Below, in pieces: positions 1 to 8,338 of a stretch of 64,000 bases of DNA. The stretch comes from Streptomyces griseorubiginosus (GTDB taxonomy: Bacteria; Actinomycetota; Actinomycetes; Streptomycetales; Streptomycetaceae): NCBI RefSeq assembly GCF_001514195.1, contig NZ_KQ948734.1, positions 588,462 to 652,461 on the forward strand. The letters are read 5' to 3'. Position 1 is the first letter of the stretch; each line of letters starts with the position of its first letter. The notes under the pieces are model-generated. The model made no database searches, was not told the origin of the DNA, and saw only the letters and a program-made list of their open reading frames with translations. Position numbers and translations under genes: made by a program.

Positions 1-144
1 GTCTCCCTCAGCGCTCCGGTCAGCCTGACGACCGTCGCGATCGCGGTCGGTCTGGCGGTGGCCGGTGGTCTCATCGCCGGGGCGTTCGGCGGGTGGCGGG
101 CGTCGCGGCTGCGGCCGGCGGACGCGTTGCGGCGAGTCGAGTAG
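1..144 (+). CDS. FtsX/MacB-like ABC transporter permease, C-terminal end (partial)
   Basis: The reading frame is open from the first base and ends in TAG at 142-144, leaving the last 47 residues. They form one hydrophobic helix (residues about 8-31 of the fragment) followed by a basic tail reading GGWRASRLRPADALRRVE. That tail, with its 'RPADALR' end, is typical of the C-terminus of FtsX-family permeases of MacB-type ABC systems. The ATPase at 411-1094 is of the class that pairs with such permeases, so this is probably the membrane subunit of the same transporter. The two genes are separated by a 266-base gap filled with repeats. The substrate cannot be inferred. Confidence 0.75.
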   Translation, partial: VSLSAPVSLTTVAIAVGLAVAGGLIAGAFGGWRASRLRPADALRRVE

Positions 145-164
145 CGGACGTCGGCTGTGGTGCC

Positions 165-252
165 GGTGCGCCTATGGATGTGCCTCGCCTTGTGGTCGCG
201 CGGGTGCAGGTGCGCCTATGGATGTGCCTCGCCTTGTGGTCGCGCGGGTGCA
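165..252. repeat. 44-bp direct tandem repeat, two copies
   Basis: Units 165-208 and 209-252 are identical in the listing, and a third copy begins at 253 before the sequence diverges into the hairpin element at 261. The unit contains GGATGTGCCTCGCCTTGTGG. It lies between the permease end and the ATPase start, with no convincing gene in the gap. Confidence 0.9.
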
Positions 253-260
253 GGTGCGTC

Positions 261-352
261 GTGGCTGGTCGCGCAGTTCCCCGCGCCCCCAGGTGGGTTG
301 CAGCTGGACGTGCCTGGCCCGCACCCACTCAGGGGCGCGGGGAACTGCGCGG
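261..352. repeat. Dispersed GC-rich inverted-repeat element, copy A (both arms)
   Basis: The left arm (about 271-298, GCGCAGTTCCCCGCGCCCCC then GGTGGGT) is the near-exact reverse complement of the right arm (about 323-350, ending GGGGCGCGGGGAACTGCGC). Together they could form a hairpin of about 28 pairs around a 24-base centre. Single-arm relatives occur at 43911-43950, 47811-47850 and 51647-51691. From memory this core is common in Streptomyces intergenic DNA. Position after the permease gene would allow a role in termination or mRNA processing, which is inference. Confidence 0.85.
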
Positions 353-410
353 CAAACCCCCACCGACCCGCGGCCGAACACGAACCCAGACCCATACCCA
401 GGAGCTCACC

Positions 411-1094
411 GTGTACGAACTGAGAAACGTCACCAAGCGCTACTCCCGAGGCAAGGACACCGTCGACGCGCTCGCCGGGGTCGACCTCACCATCGCCGAC
501 GGGGACCGCCTCGTCATCCAGGGCCCCACCGGCGGCGGCAAGTCGACCCTCCTCCAGATGCTCGGCGGTCTCGACAAGCCCACCGAGGGCGAAGTCGTGC
601 TGGACGGCACCGACTTGGCCAGGCTGTCGGAGGCCAGGCTCACCAAGGTCCGCAGCGAGAACATCGGCTTCGTCTTCCAGTCCTTCAACCTGATCCCCAC
701 CCTCACGGCCCAGGAGAACGTGGAGACCGCCCTCGTACCCCTCGGCGTGAAGGGCAAGGAGCGCAGGGACCGGGCTGCGGAGGCGCTCACCTCCGTCGGG
801 CTCGGGGAGCGGCTCGCGCATCTGCCCTCCGAGATGTCCGGCGGACAGCAGCAGCGGGTCGCCATCGCCCGGGCCCTCGTCAAGCAGCCGAAGGTGCTCC
901 TCGCCGACGAACCGACCGGCAACCTCGACGAGTCGATGCGCGACGAGATCATGGACGTGCTCGAACGCATGTGGAAGGAGCTGGGATTGACCTTCATCAT
1001 GGTCACCCACGACTCCGCGATCGCGAAGAAGGCCCCCCGTCTGGCGACCATCCGCAAGGGCCGGATCACCGTGAAGGAGAACGCGGCGACCTGA
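411..1094 (+). CDS. ABC transporter ATP-binding protein (MacB/LolD type)
   Basis: The 227-residue cytoplasmic ATPase should power an FtsX-like permease. Walker A is GPTGGGKST (about residues 38-46), the Q-loop is FVFQSFNLIPTLTAQEN, the signature is MSGGQQQRVAIARAL, Walker B is VLLADEPTGNLDE, and the switch histidine sits in MVTHD. The FNLIPTLTA and EPTGNLD wording is typical of the MacB/LolD/FtsE group. The GTG at 411 was chosen because AGGAG at 400-404 precedes it at the right distance. The frame is open further upstream to 93, but that stretch is repeat DNA. The permease end at 1-144 is the likely partner. Confidence 0.92.
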   Translation: MYELRNVTKRYSRGKDTVDALAGVDLTIADGDRLVIQGPTGGGKSTLLQMLGGLDKPTEGEVVLDGTDLARLSEARLTKVRSENIGFVFQSFNLIPTLTAQENVETALVPLGVKGKERRDRAAEALTSVGLGERLAHLPSEMSGGQQQRVAIARALVKQPKVLLADEPTGNLDESMRDEIMDVLERMWKELGLTFIMVTHDSAIAKKAPRLATIRKGRITVKENAAT

Positions 1095-1162
1095 GCACGA
1101 GGCCTCAACTTGCCCTGAATCCGGCAGTCTTGTAACAGACTTTGCTGTCGGCGAGTTGTCTA

Positions 1163-1192
1163 TTGAACGATGTGATCACCCCTCGGCATACT
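1163..1192 (+). promoter_or_regulatory. Probable vegetative promoter of the subtilase gene
   Basis: A -35-like TTGAAC (1163-1168) and a -10-like CATACT (1187-1192) are separated by 18 bases. Transcription would start near 1200, just before two strong hairpins and about 83 bases upstream of the TTG start at 1283. Confidence 0.5.
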
Positions 1193-1201
1193 GCGATTCC
1201 G

Positions 1202-1280
1202 GGGGGTGCACGCGCAGGTGTGCGAGACCACCCCCGCCCGGGTGAACGGGGAATTCACCCGGTCCTTCTGCAAGGGGGAA
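1202..1280 (+). promoter_or_regulatory. Structured leader: two hairpins and ribosome binding site
   Basis: Hairpin 1 pairs GGGGGTG (1202-1208) with CACCCCC (1229-1235). Hairpin 2 pairs CCGGGTGAA (1238-1246) with TTCACCCGG (1254-1262) around a 7-base loop. The purine-rich AAGGGGGAA (1272-1280) follows and serves the TTG at 1283. No run of T follows either hairpin, so a simple terminator is unlikely. A regulatory or mRNA-stabilising leader is the inference. Confidence 0.55.
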
Positions 1281-1282
1281 TC

Positions 1283-4200
1283 TTGCGCAGACAAGTGAAA
1301 AAGGCATGCGCGGCCACGGTCGCCACGGCGGCCGCGGTAGCGCTCGCGGCGGGAATGACCAGCCCTGCCACGGCGGACGCGCAGCAGGGGGTGGGCGCGT
1401 CGAAGTCCGCCGGTGCCGCCCTCACCGCGAAGCACCGCATCACTCTGATCACCGGTGACCGTGTCGTCGTCGACGCCAAGGGCCGGGTCGTCGGCCTGGA
1501 GCGGGCGAAGGGGCGCGAACACATACCCGTGCAGATCCGCAAGGTCGACGGCCACACCCTCGTGGTCCCGGGCGACGCGGTCCGCATGGTCGCGAGCGGC
1601 AAGCTCGACCAGCGGCTGTTCGACGTCACCGAGCTCAACAAGGCCGCCCTCCGCAAGTCCCAGGCCAAGGGGCTGAAGGTCATCGTCGGCTACCAGGGCG
1701 CGGCGAGCGCGGCCAAGGCCGACGTACGGGACGCGGGCACCCTGCGGCGGACCCTGAAGACGCTCAACGCGGACGCCGTCCAGACGCCGCAGAAGGAAAC
1801 GCCCGAGCTGTGGGACGCGGTCACCAGCGGCGACAAGACCGCCTCGGGTATCGCGCACGTGTGGCTCGACGGTGTCCGCAAGGCCAGTCTGGACAAGTCC
1901 GTGCCGCAGATCGGCGCTCCCAAGGCGTGGGCGGCCGGTTACGACGGCAAGGGCGTCAAGATCGCCGTCCTGGACACCGGTGTCGATGCGACCCACCCGG
2001 ACCTCAAGACCCAGGTGGTCGAGTCCAAGAACTTCTCCGCCGCGGCCGACGCGACCGACAAGTTCGGTCACGGCACGCATGTCGCGTCCATCGCGGCGGG
2101 CACCGGCGCCAAGTCGGGCGGCAAGTACAAGGGCGTCGCGCCCGGCGCCAGGATCCTCAACGGCAAGGTCCTCGACGACACCGGCTCCGGTGACGACTCC
2201 GGCATCCTCGCCGGCATGGAGTGGGCCGCAGCGCAGGGCGCCGACGTCGTCAACCTCAGCCTGGGCGGCGGCGACACCCCGGAGATCGACCCGTTGGAGG
2301 CGGAGGTCAACAAGCTCTCCGCCGAGAAGGGCATCCTGTTCGCCATCGCGGCCGGCAATTCCGGTCCGGAGTCCATCGGTTCGCCAGGCAGCGCGGACGC
2401 CGCGCTCACCGTCGGCGCCGTCGACGACAAGGACAAGCTGGCCGACTTCTCCAGCACCGGTCCCCGCGTCGGGGACGGAGCCATCAAGCCGGACGTCACC
2501 GCGCCCGGCGTGGACATCACGGCCGCAGCGGCCAAGGGCAGTGTCATCGACCAGGAGGTCGGTGAGAAGCCGCCGGGCTACCTGACCATCTCCGGTACGT
2601 CGATGGCGACTCCGCATGTCGCGGGTGCGGCGGCGATCCTTAAGCAGGAGCACCCGGACTGGGGTTACGCCGAGCTCAAGGGCGCCCTGACCGGGTCCAC
2701 GAAGGGCGGCAAGTACACGCCGTTCCAGCAGGGTTCGGGCCGTATCCAGGTGGACAAGGCCATCAAGCAGACCGTGATCGCCGACCCGGTGTCGGTGAGC
2801 TTCGGTACGCAGCTGTGGCCGCACACCGACGACAAGCCGGTCACCAAGAAGCTGACCTACCGCAACCTGGGCACGAAGGACGTGACGCTGAAGCTGGCGT
2901 CGACGGCGACCAACCCGAAGGGCCAGGCCGCTCCGGCGGGCTTCTTCAAGCTGGCCGCGACCACGGTGACGGTTCCGGCGGGCGGCACAGCCTCCGTCGA
3001 CTTCACCGTGAACACCAAGCTGGGCGGCACGCTCGACGGCGCCTACTCGGCGTACGTGACGGCGACCGGCGGCGGCCAGACCGTGCGCACCGGGGCCGCG
3101 GTGCAGCGCGAGATCGAGTCGTACGACGTCACGATCAAGCACATCGGCCGTGACGGCAATCCGACCGCCGACTACAACACCATCCTCTACGGCTACTCGG
3201 GTCTCGGCGAGGGCCGCGGCTTCCAGGTGACCGTCGCGCCGTCCGGTACGACGACGATGCGCGTCCCCAAGGGCAACTACCTGCTGGACGCCTGGATCGC
3301 CAAGGACTTCGTGAACTTCGAGGGCGGCGTGGACTGGCTGGTCCAGCCCAAGCTGAGCGTCACCAAGAACGTCTCGGTGACGATCGACGCCCGCAAGACC
3401 AAGACGTCCGACATCACCGTCCCGGACGCGCAGGCCAAGCAGCAGCTCGGTGTGATCGGCTACAACTACGACGCGGCCGGCATCGGCTTCAGCATCGGTC
3501 TCAAGTCCTTCGAGGGCGTCCGCGTGGCCCCGCTCGGCGGCGAGGTCTCCGGTCTGCACCAGACCTGGAGCGGTCAGTGGACCAAGGGTGACCAGGCCGA
3601 GTACGACGTGGCAACCACCGCCGACGTCAAGAAGATCCAGGGCGACAAGGTCCGGCACTTCAAGGCCGGTGAGCTCGCCACCGTGAAGAACAACCTCGGC
3701 TCCGGTGTCTCCGGCAAGACCGGCGCGATGTCCGTGATGGGCTTCTTCCCGACCGACTTCACCCTCGGCATGGCGTTCGAGCAGAAACTGCCGAGCACCC
3801 GCACGCTGTACCTGTCGACGGTCGACAAGGTCAAGTGGATGTACGACCTGTCGCAGTACAAGGGCAAGGACGCGGACGGCTTCCCGATCACGGAGGCCTA
3901 CTACACCCTGGACGACGCGCAGACCTTCAAGGCCGGCCAGAAGTACACGAAGACCTTCAACACCGCGGTCTTCGGCCCGCACCTGAACAAGTACTACGGG
4001 CTGTTCCGCTACGAGAACGCGATCTACGGCATTGTGCCGCTGTTCGCCGACGGTGCCGGCCACGCCGGTTCCTCCGACTTCACCGCGGTCAGCACCAGCC
4101 TGTACCGCAACGGCGTCAAGGTCGGCACGAACGACGACCCGCTGTTCGGCGGCAAGGAGTTCACGGTCCCGTCCGGCGAGGCCAAGTACAAGCTGACCAC

Positions 4201-4603
4201 GTCGGTCAAGCGCAGCGTCAAGGTCGCGGCGGCCTCCACCCGCATCGACGCGAGCTGGGAGTTCAAGTCCAAGAAGCCGACCGGCGACAACGCGGCCACC
4301 CTCCCGGCCTCCATGGTCCGCTTCAACGCGAAGACGGGCCTGGACAACCGGGTCGAGGCCGGCAAGACGGTCAAGATCCCGCTGACGGTCGAGGGCGCCG
4401 CCAAGGGCTCGAACCTGAAGTCCCTCTCGGTGTACGTGTCGTACGACTACGGCCAGACCTGGAAGAAGGTCACAGTCAAGGACGGCCAGATCACCGTGAA
4501 GAACCCGGCGAAGGACAAGGCCATCTCCTTCCACGCCAAGATCGCCGACAAGAAGGGCAACAAGTCGACGATCTCGATCTACAACGCGTACTACGGGAAG
4601 TGA
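1283..4603 (+). CDS. Secreted S8 (subtilisin-like) serine protease
   Basis: The product is about 1106 residues and exported. It has a basic N-terminus, a hydrophobic stretch (about 10-24) and a likely signal peptidase site after ATADA. A propeptide of about 180 residues precedes the S8 catalytic domain. The triad is Asp231 in VLDTGVDATHPDL, His263 in GHGTHVAS and Ser440 in SGTSMATPHVAG, with the oxyanion Asn in AAGNSG. The remaining 600 or so residues form beta-rich C-terminal domains rich in Lys, Gly and Thr. The TTG at 1283 was chosen because the ribosome binding site at 1272-1280 and the signal peptide both fit it. The frame extends to 1142 without either. A strong terminator follows. Confidence 0.93.
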   Translation: MRRQVKKACAATVATAAAVALAAGMTSPATADAQQGVGASKSAGAALTAKHRITLITGDRVVVDAKGRVVGLERAKGREHIPVQIRKVDGHTLVVPGDAVRMVASGKLDQRLFDVTELNKAALRKSQAKGLKVIVGYQGAASAAKADVRDAGTLRRTLKTLNADAVQTPQKETPELWDAVTSGDKTASGIAHVWLDGVRKASLDKSVPQIGAPKAWAAGYDGKGVKIAVLDTGVDATHPDLKTQVVESKNFSAAADATDKFGHGTHVASIAAGTGAKSGGKYKGVAPGARILNGKVLDDTGSGDDSGILAGMEWAAAQGADVVNLSLGGGDTPEIDPLEAEVNKLSAEKGILFAIAAGNSGPESIGSPGSADAALTVGAVDDKDKLADFSSTGPRVGDGAIKPDVTAPGVDITAAAAKGSVIDQEVGEKPPGYLTISGTSMATPHVAGAAAILKQEHPDWGYAELKGALTGSTKGGKYTPFQQGSGRIQVDKAIKQTVIADPVSVSFGTQLWPHTDDKPVTKKLTYRNLGTKDVTLKLASTATNPKGQAAPAGFFKLAATTVTVPAGGTASVDFTVNTKLGGTLDGAYSAYVTATGGGQTVRTGAAVQREIESYDVTIKHIGRDGNPTADYNTILYGYSGLGEGRGFQVTVAPSGTTTMRVPKGNYLLDAWIAKDFVNFEGGVDWLVQPKLSVTKNVSVTIDARKTKTSDITVPDAQAKQQLGVIGYNYDAAGIGFSIGLKSFEGVRVAPLGGEVSGLHQTWSGQWTKGDQAEYDVATTADVKKIQGDKVRHFKAGELATVKNNLGSGVSGKTGAMSVMGFFPTDFTLGMAFEQKLPSTRTLYLSTVDKVKWMYDLSQYKGKDADGFPITEAYYTLDDAQTFKAGQKYTKTFNTAVFGPHLNKYYGLFRYENAIYGIVPLFADGAGHAGSSDFTAVSTSLYRNGVKVGTNDDPLFGGKEFTVPSGEAKYKLTTSVKRSVKVAAASTRIDASWEFKSKKPTGDNAATLPASMVRFNAKTGLDNRVEAGKTVKIPLTVEGAAKGSNLKSLSVYVSYDYGQTWKKVTVKDGQITVKNPAKDKAISFHAKIADKKGNKSTISIYNAYYGK

Positions 4604-4624
4604 CCTGTAGCGAGCGTTAGATGA

Positions 4625-4659
4625 GACGCCCGCCGGAAGCACTGCTTCCGGCGGGCGTC
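4625..4659 (+). terminator. Hairpin terminator after the subtilase
   Basis: A perfect 17-base inverted repeat (4625-4641 with 4643-4659, GACGCCCGCCGGAAGCA and its complement) sits 21 bases after the stop and is followed by GTGTTTG. It is only 17 bases before the ATG of the next gene, so it could also affect that gene's leader. Confidence 0.8.
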
Positions 4660-4676
4660 CGTGTTTGAGTGGCCGT

Positions 4677-5447
4677 ATGACCACAGAGACCGTCGAGTAC
4701 ATCCGCTACCGCATCCCGGAAGACCGCTCGGCGGAGTTCCTGTCCGCCTACACCCACGCCTCGGCCAAGCTGGCGGCGGCCCCGCAGTGCGTCGACTACG
4801 AACTCGCGCGCTGCGAGGAGGACTTCGAGCACTACGTCCTGCGCATCACCTGGACCTCGACCGAGGACCACCTGGAGGGCTTCCGCAAGTCGGAGCTGTT
4901 CCCGGACTTCCTCGCCGACATCCGGCCGTACATCGAGAACATCGAGGAGATGCGGCACTACAAGCCGACGGCGGTCCGCGGCCGGGGCGCCGCCGTCCCC
5001 ACGCTGTTCGCCTGGGCGGGCGGCGCGGAGGCCTTCTCCCGGCTCACCACGGTCTTCTACGAGAAGGTCCTCGCCGACGACCTCCTGGCCCCGGTGTTCG
5101 AGGGCCTGGCCCCGGAGCACGCCGAGCACGTGGCGCTCTGGCTCACCGAGGTCTTCGGCGGACCGCCCGCCTACTCCGAGACGCAGGGCGGACACGGCCA
5201 CATGGTCGCCAAGCACATGGGCCGCGGGATCACCGAGCCGCAGCGCCGCCGCTGGCTCAACCTCATCCAGGACGCCGCCGACGAGGCCGGCCTGCCCACC
5301 GACCCGGAGTTCCGCTCGGCGTTCCTCGCGTACGTGGAGTGGGGCACCCGTCTCGCGGTCCACTTCTCGGGCCCGGACGCGAAGCCGCCGGCGGAACAGC
5401 CGGTTCCTGTGTGGTCGTGGGGGGCGGCGCCGCCGTATCGGGGATGA
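4677..5447 (+). CDS. Antibiotic-biosynthesis-monooxygenase domain fused to group II truncated haemoglobin
   Basis: This 256-residue protein has two domains. Residues about 1-100 resemble the ABM/YgiN monooxygenase fold (EYIRYRIPEDRSAEF, DYELARCEEDFEHYVLRITW, FPDFLADIRPYI). Residues about 110-240 are a group II truncated globin: LTTVFYEKVLADDLLAPVFEGL, then HVALWLTEVFGGP, then HMVAKHMGRGITEPQRRRWLNL with the proximal His region, and a Trp in the G helix region (YVEWGTRLA). TrHbII proteins bind haem and handle O2, NO or peroxide. The fusion suggests redox chemistry on a small molecule or haem, which is inference. ATG 4677 is chosen; a TTG at 4665 lies in the same frame. Confidence 0.85.
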   Translation: MTTETVEYIRYRIPEDRSAEFLSAYTHASAKLAAAPQCVDYELARCEEDFEHYVLRITWTSTEDHLEGFRKSELFPDFLADIRPYIENIEEMRHYKPTAVRGRGAAVPTLFAWAGGAEAFSRLTTVFYEKVLADDLLAPVFEGLAPEHAEHVALWLTEVFGGPPAYSETQGGHGHMVAKHMGRGITEPQRRRWLNLIQDAADEAGLPTDPEFRSAFLAYVEWGTRLAVHFSGPDAKPPAEQPVPVWSWGAAPPYRG

Positions 5448-5491
5448 GGGGGAGTGGGAGGGGGAGCGGACCTTGGTGCGCTGCCCGGTGT

Positions 5492-6394
5492 TCAGGGGCG
5501 CGCCGACTCCCCCGCCCGGGTCGCGTCCGCGCCCCAGCTGGCCAGGAGGCGGAGGGCTTCCGCCGAGGGGGAGCCCGGTTCCGCGTGGTAGGTGATCAGG
5601 GCCTGGTCGGTGCCGTCGGACAGGCGGAAGGACTCGAAGTGCAGGGCCAGGTCGCCGACCAGCGGATGCCGGAGCCGCTTGACGCCGTAGGTCTTCTCCT
5701 TGACGTCGTGCGTGGCCCACAGCCGCCGGAACTCCTCGCTCTTCAGCGAGAGCTCACCGACCAGCGTGGACAGCAGCGGGTCGTCGGCGTGGCAGCCGGC
5801 GTCCATCCGCAGATAGCTGACCATGTCGTACGCCTTCTGGTCCCAGTCCACGAACAGCTCGCGGTACTCCGGCTTCAGGAACACCAGCCGGGCCCAGTTC
5901 CGCTCCTCCACCGGCAGCTCCGACCAGTCCCCGAAGACCGCCGCCGCCATCCGGTTCCAGGCGAGGATGTCCGACCGGCGCCCCGAGACGTACGCCGGGA
6001 CCTCGATCGAGTCCAGCAGCTGCCGCAACGGCCCGCGCACCTGCTCGGTCCGCGCGCCCGCCTTCTTCTTGTGCTGCTTCGGCCTCGCCAGATGCGTCAG
6101 GTGCGCCGACTCGGCGTCGCTCAGCCGCAGTGCGCGGGCGATCGCGTTCAGGACCTCCGCCGAGACGTTGCGCCCGTTGCCCTGCTCGAGGCGGGTGTAG
6201 TACGCCACGGAGACGCCCGCCAGCTGCGCCAGCTCCTCGCGCCGCAGCCCGGGCACCCGGCGGTGCCGCCCGAACTCCGGCAGCCCCACGTCCTCCGGCT
6301 TCAGCCGGGCCCGCCGGGTGCGCAGAAACTCGCTGAGCTCGGCACGCCGGTCCAGTGAGCCGCCTCCGGTGCGTTCCTCGGCCATCTCGTCCAT
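5492..6394 (-). CDS. XRE-family regulator with MmyB-like ligand-binding domain
   Basis: The 300-residue product has an N-terminal helix-turn-helix (about residues 18-90). It carries [33 protein letters not shown], the hallmark of the MmyB group. The C-terminal region (about 110-285) has the [15 protein letters not shown] and [18 protein letters not shown] wording of the MmyB-like PAS-type domain that is thought to bind small ligands. It is transcribed divergently from the zinc alcohol dehydrogenase at 6583, with a shared region containing a palindrome at 6493-6520. The usual arrangement is that such a regulator controls its divergent oxidoreductase gene; that is inference here. The start MDEMAEE at 6394 could also be the internal ATG three codons later. 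Confidence 0.9.
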   Translation of the reverse strand: MDEMAEERTGGGSLDRRAELSEFLRTRRARLKPEDVGLPEFGRHRRVPGLRREELAQLAGVSVAYYTRLEQGNGRNVSAEVLNAIARALRLSDAESAHLTHLARPKQHKKKAGARTEQVRGPLRQLLDSIEVPAYVSGRRSDILAWNRMAAAVFGDWSELPVEERNWARLVFLKPEYRELFVDWDQKAYDMVSYLRMDAGCHADDPLLSTLVGELSLKSEEFRRLWATHDVKEKTYGVKRLRHPLVGDLALHFESFRLSDGTDQALITYHAEPGSPSAEALRLLASWGADATRAGESARP

Positions 6395-6492
6395 ACGTCA
6401 AGTATTCACGGTCGTACGCACACGATCCTGTCCCCGCCAGTAGTAGGCACAGCGAACGTAGGCTGAGCGGTGACCTGGGTGGATGCCGGTTC

Positions 6493-6520
6493 TCCGGGCA
6501 CGCTGTACATCGTGCCCGGA
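6493..6520. promoter_or_regulatory. Palindrome upstream of the alcohol dehydrogenase
   Basis: TCCGGGCACG (6493-6502) and its exact complement CGTGCCCGGA (6511-6520) flank 8 bases (CTGTACAT). The site lies 62 bases before the dehydrogenase ATG and 99 bases from the regulator start. It could be an operator for the divergent MmyB-type regulator or a leader hairpin. Confidence 0.5.
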
Positions 6521-6582
6521 CGGATGGAACACGACAGAAGGCAGCCGGGCGCGCACCCCCCCCTTCGAGGAGAACCACCCTC

Positions 6583-7623
6583 ATGACCACTGTTGCCGCA
6601 TACGCCGCCCCCGCCGCCAAGGCTCCCCTGGAGCGCACCACCATCGAGCGCCGGGCGGTCCGCGAGCACGACGTCCTGATCGACATCAAGTTCGCCGGTA
6701 TCTGCCACTCCGACATCCACCAGGCCCGCGAGGGCTGGGGCGAGGCCATCTTCCCGATGGTCCCGGGCCACGAGATCGCGGGCGTGGTCTCCGAGGTCGG
6801 CGCCGGTGTCACCAAGTTCAAGGTCGGCGACCGCGTGGGCGTCGGCTGTCTCGTCGACTCCTGCCGTGAGTGCGAGAACTGCAAGGCCGGCCTGGAGCAG
6901 CACTGCACCGGCGGCAACGTCGGCACGTACAACGCCGTCGGCAAGGACGGCGAGCCCACCTACGGCGGCTACTCCGAGAAGGTCGTCGTCGACGAGAACT
7001 TCGTGGTCGGCATCCCCGAGGGCCTGTCCCTCGACGAGGCCGCGCCGCTGCTGTGCGCCGGCATCACCACGTACTCCCCGCTCAAGAAGTGGGGCGCCGG
7101 CCCCGGCAAGAAGGTCGCCGTGATCGGCCTGGGCGGCCTCGGCCACATGGGCGTCAAGATCGCGCACGCGCTGGGCGCCGAGGTCACCGTCCTGTCGCAG
7201 TCCCTGCGCAAGAAGGACGACGGCCTGAAGCTGGGCGCCGACCACTACTACGCGACCAGCGACGAGAACACCTTCAAGGAGCTCGCGGGCACCTTCGACC
7301 TGATCCTCTCCACGGTGTCGGCCCCGCTGGACTTCGGCGCGTACCTCGGCCTGCTGAAGGCGGGCGGTGCCCTGGTGAACGTGGGTGCCCCCGAGGAGCC
7401 GATCTCCCTGAACCTCTTCTCCCTCATCGGCGGCAGCAAGATCCTCGCCGGTTCGATGATCGGCGGCATCGCCGAGACCCAGGAGATGCTGGACTTCTGC
7501 GCGTCGCACGGCCTCGGCGCGGAGATCGAGCTGATCGCCGCGTCCGAGATCAACGAGGCGTACGAGCGGGTCGTCAACAGCGACGTGCGGTACCGGTTCG
7601 TGATCGACACGGCGACGATCTGA
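6583..7623 (+). CDS. Zinc-dependent NAD(P) alcohol dehydrogenase (YahK/cinnamyl-ADH-like)
   Basis: The 346-residue cytosolic MDR-family enzyme interconverts alcohols and aldehydes. Catalytic zinc ligands are seen at Cys41 (GICHSDIH) and His63-Glu64 (PGHE), with a third in LLCAGIT. The structural zinc site is Cys94, Cys97, Cys100 and Cys108 ([15 protein letters not shown]). The Rossmann motif is [24 protein letters not shown]. The length and the GGLGHMG motif fit the YahK/Ahr aldehyde-reductase subgroup. ATG 6583 is preceded by GAGGAG; the frame is open upstream into the divergent regulator but without a ribosome site. The natural substrate is unknown. Confidence 0.92.
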   Translation: MTTVAAYAAPAAKAPLERTTIERRAVREHDVLIDIKFAGICHSDIHQAREGWGEAIFPMVPGHEIAGVVSEVGAGVTKFKVGDRVGVGCLVDSCRECENCKAGLEQHCTGGNVGTYNAVGKDGEPTYGGYSEKVVVDENFVVGIPEGLSLDEAAPLLCAGITTYSPLKKWGAGPGKKVAVIGLGGLGHMGVKIAHALGAEVTVLSQSLRKKDDGLKLGADHYYATSDENTFKELAGTFDLILSTVSAPLDFGAYLGLLKAGGALVNVGAPEEPISLNLFSLIGGSKILAGSMIGGIAETQEMLDFCASHGLGAEIELIAASEINEAYERVVNSDVRYRFVIDTATI

Positions 7624-7663
7624 CACCGACCGCTTGAGCGGAGGGCCCTGGCGAGCTGCCGGG

Positions 7664-7835
7664 GTCCTTCGGCGTAGGGCGGCCGGCGGGTTCGTCGGCG
7701 TACGGCGGCCGACGGGGTTCTTCGGCGTAGGGCAGCCGACGGGGGTCCTTCGCCTTACGCGAGGGTCTTTCGCCGTACGGCGGGGTCTTTCGCCGTACGG
7801 CGGGGCCCTTCGCCGTGCGGCCGTCGGCGGGCTCC
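7664..7835. repeat. Degenerate tandem repeat around TCGCCGTACGGCGGGG
   Basis: The gap after the alcohol dehydrogenase holds an imperfect array. Its distal part (about 7750-7820) has a 20-base period built on GGGGTCTTTCGCCGTACGGC; the proximal part has longer, diverged units. A weak imperfect hairpin at 7642-7668 (AGGGCCCTGGC against GCCGGGGTCCT) may terminate the dehydrogenase transcript. No gene is supported here. Confidence 0.7.
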
Positions 7836-7898
7836 CTGCGAGTAGGCTTTTCGCGAGGAGGCGCTGTCACGCACCGTGGCTTCCGGGAGGCCCGCACG

Positions 7899-8279
7899 AT
7901 GACCGTTCAGCTGAACCACACCATCGTCGCCGCTCACGACAAGCAGGCCTCGGCCCGCTTCCTGGCCGACATCCTGGGCCTGAGGGTGAGCCCGCAGTAC
8001 GGCCCCTTCGTCCCCGTCGAGATCCCCAACGGCGTGACCCTGGACTACATGGACACGTCCGACGAGATCACGCCCCAGCACTACGCGTTCCTGGTCTCGG
8101 AGGACGAGTTCGACACGATCTTCGCGCGTGTGGAGCGGGCGGGACTGACGTACTGGGCGGACCCCTTCCACCACCGCCCCGGCGAGATCAACCGCAACGA
8201 CGGCGGCCGGGGCGCGTACTTCGACGACCCGAACGGCCATCGGCTGGAGATACTGACGCGGCCGTACGGGAGCGGGTGA
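7899..8279 (+). CDS. VOC (glyoxalase/dioxygenase superfamily) protein
   Basis: The 126-residue single-domain protein has the vicinal-oxygen-chelate pattern. LNHTIVAAHDKQASARFLADILGL opens the first beta-alpha-beta unit with its metal-ligand His, and YFDDPNGHRLEILTRPY closes the second with the conserved Glu. An intermediate HYAFLVSEDEFDTIFARVERAGL lies between them. Such proteins act in glyoxalase, fosfomycin or bleomycin resistance, or dioxygenase chemistry; nothing here fixes the substrate. GGGAGG at 7885-7890 supports the ATG at 7899 over the longer open frame. A hairpin shared with the convergent gene follows. Confidence 0.85.
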   Translation: MTVQLNHTIVAAHDKQASARFLADILGLRVSPQYGPFVPVEIPNGVTLDYMDTSDEITPQHYAFLVSEDEFDTIFARVERAGLTYWADPFHHRPGEINRNDGGRGAYFDDPNGHRLEILTRPYGSG

Positions 8280-8301
8280 TAGCGGACAGGGGCCAGCGGT
8301 A

Positions 8302-8323
8302 GGGGGCGGCGACGGCCGCCCCC
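8302..8323. terminator. Hairpin between convergent genes
   Basis: GGGGGCGGC and GCCGCCCCC form a perfect 9-base stem around a 4-base loop (GACG) between the stops of the VOC gene (8279) and the DUF5829-like gene (8339). It could serve both strands. Confidence 0.65.
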
Positions 8324-8338
8324 ACGCCTGCTGCCTTT

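Noticed and set aside
1160..4702. Long open frame on the minus strand opposite the subtilase
   Set aside because: Its composition is that of the reverse of a GC-rich gene, with no motifs, while the plus strand has a full catalytic triad and signal peptide.
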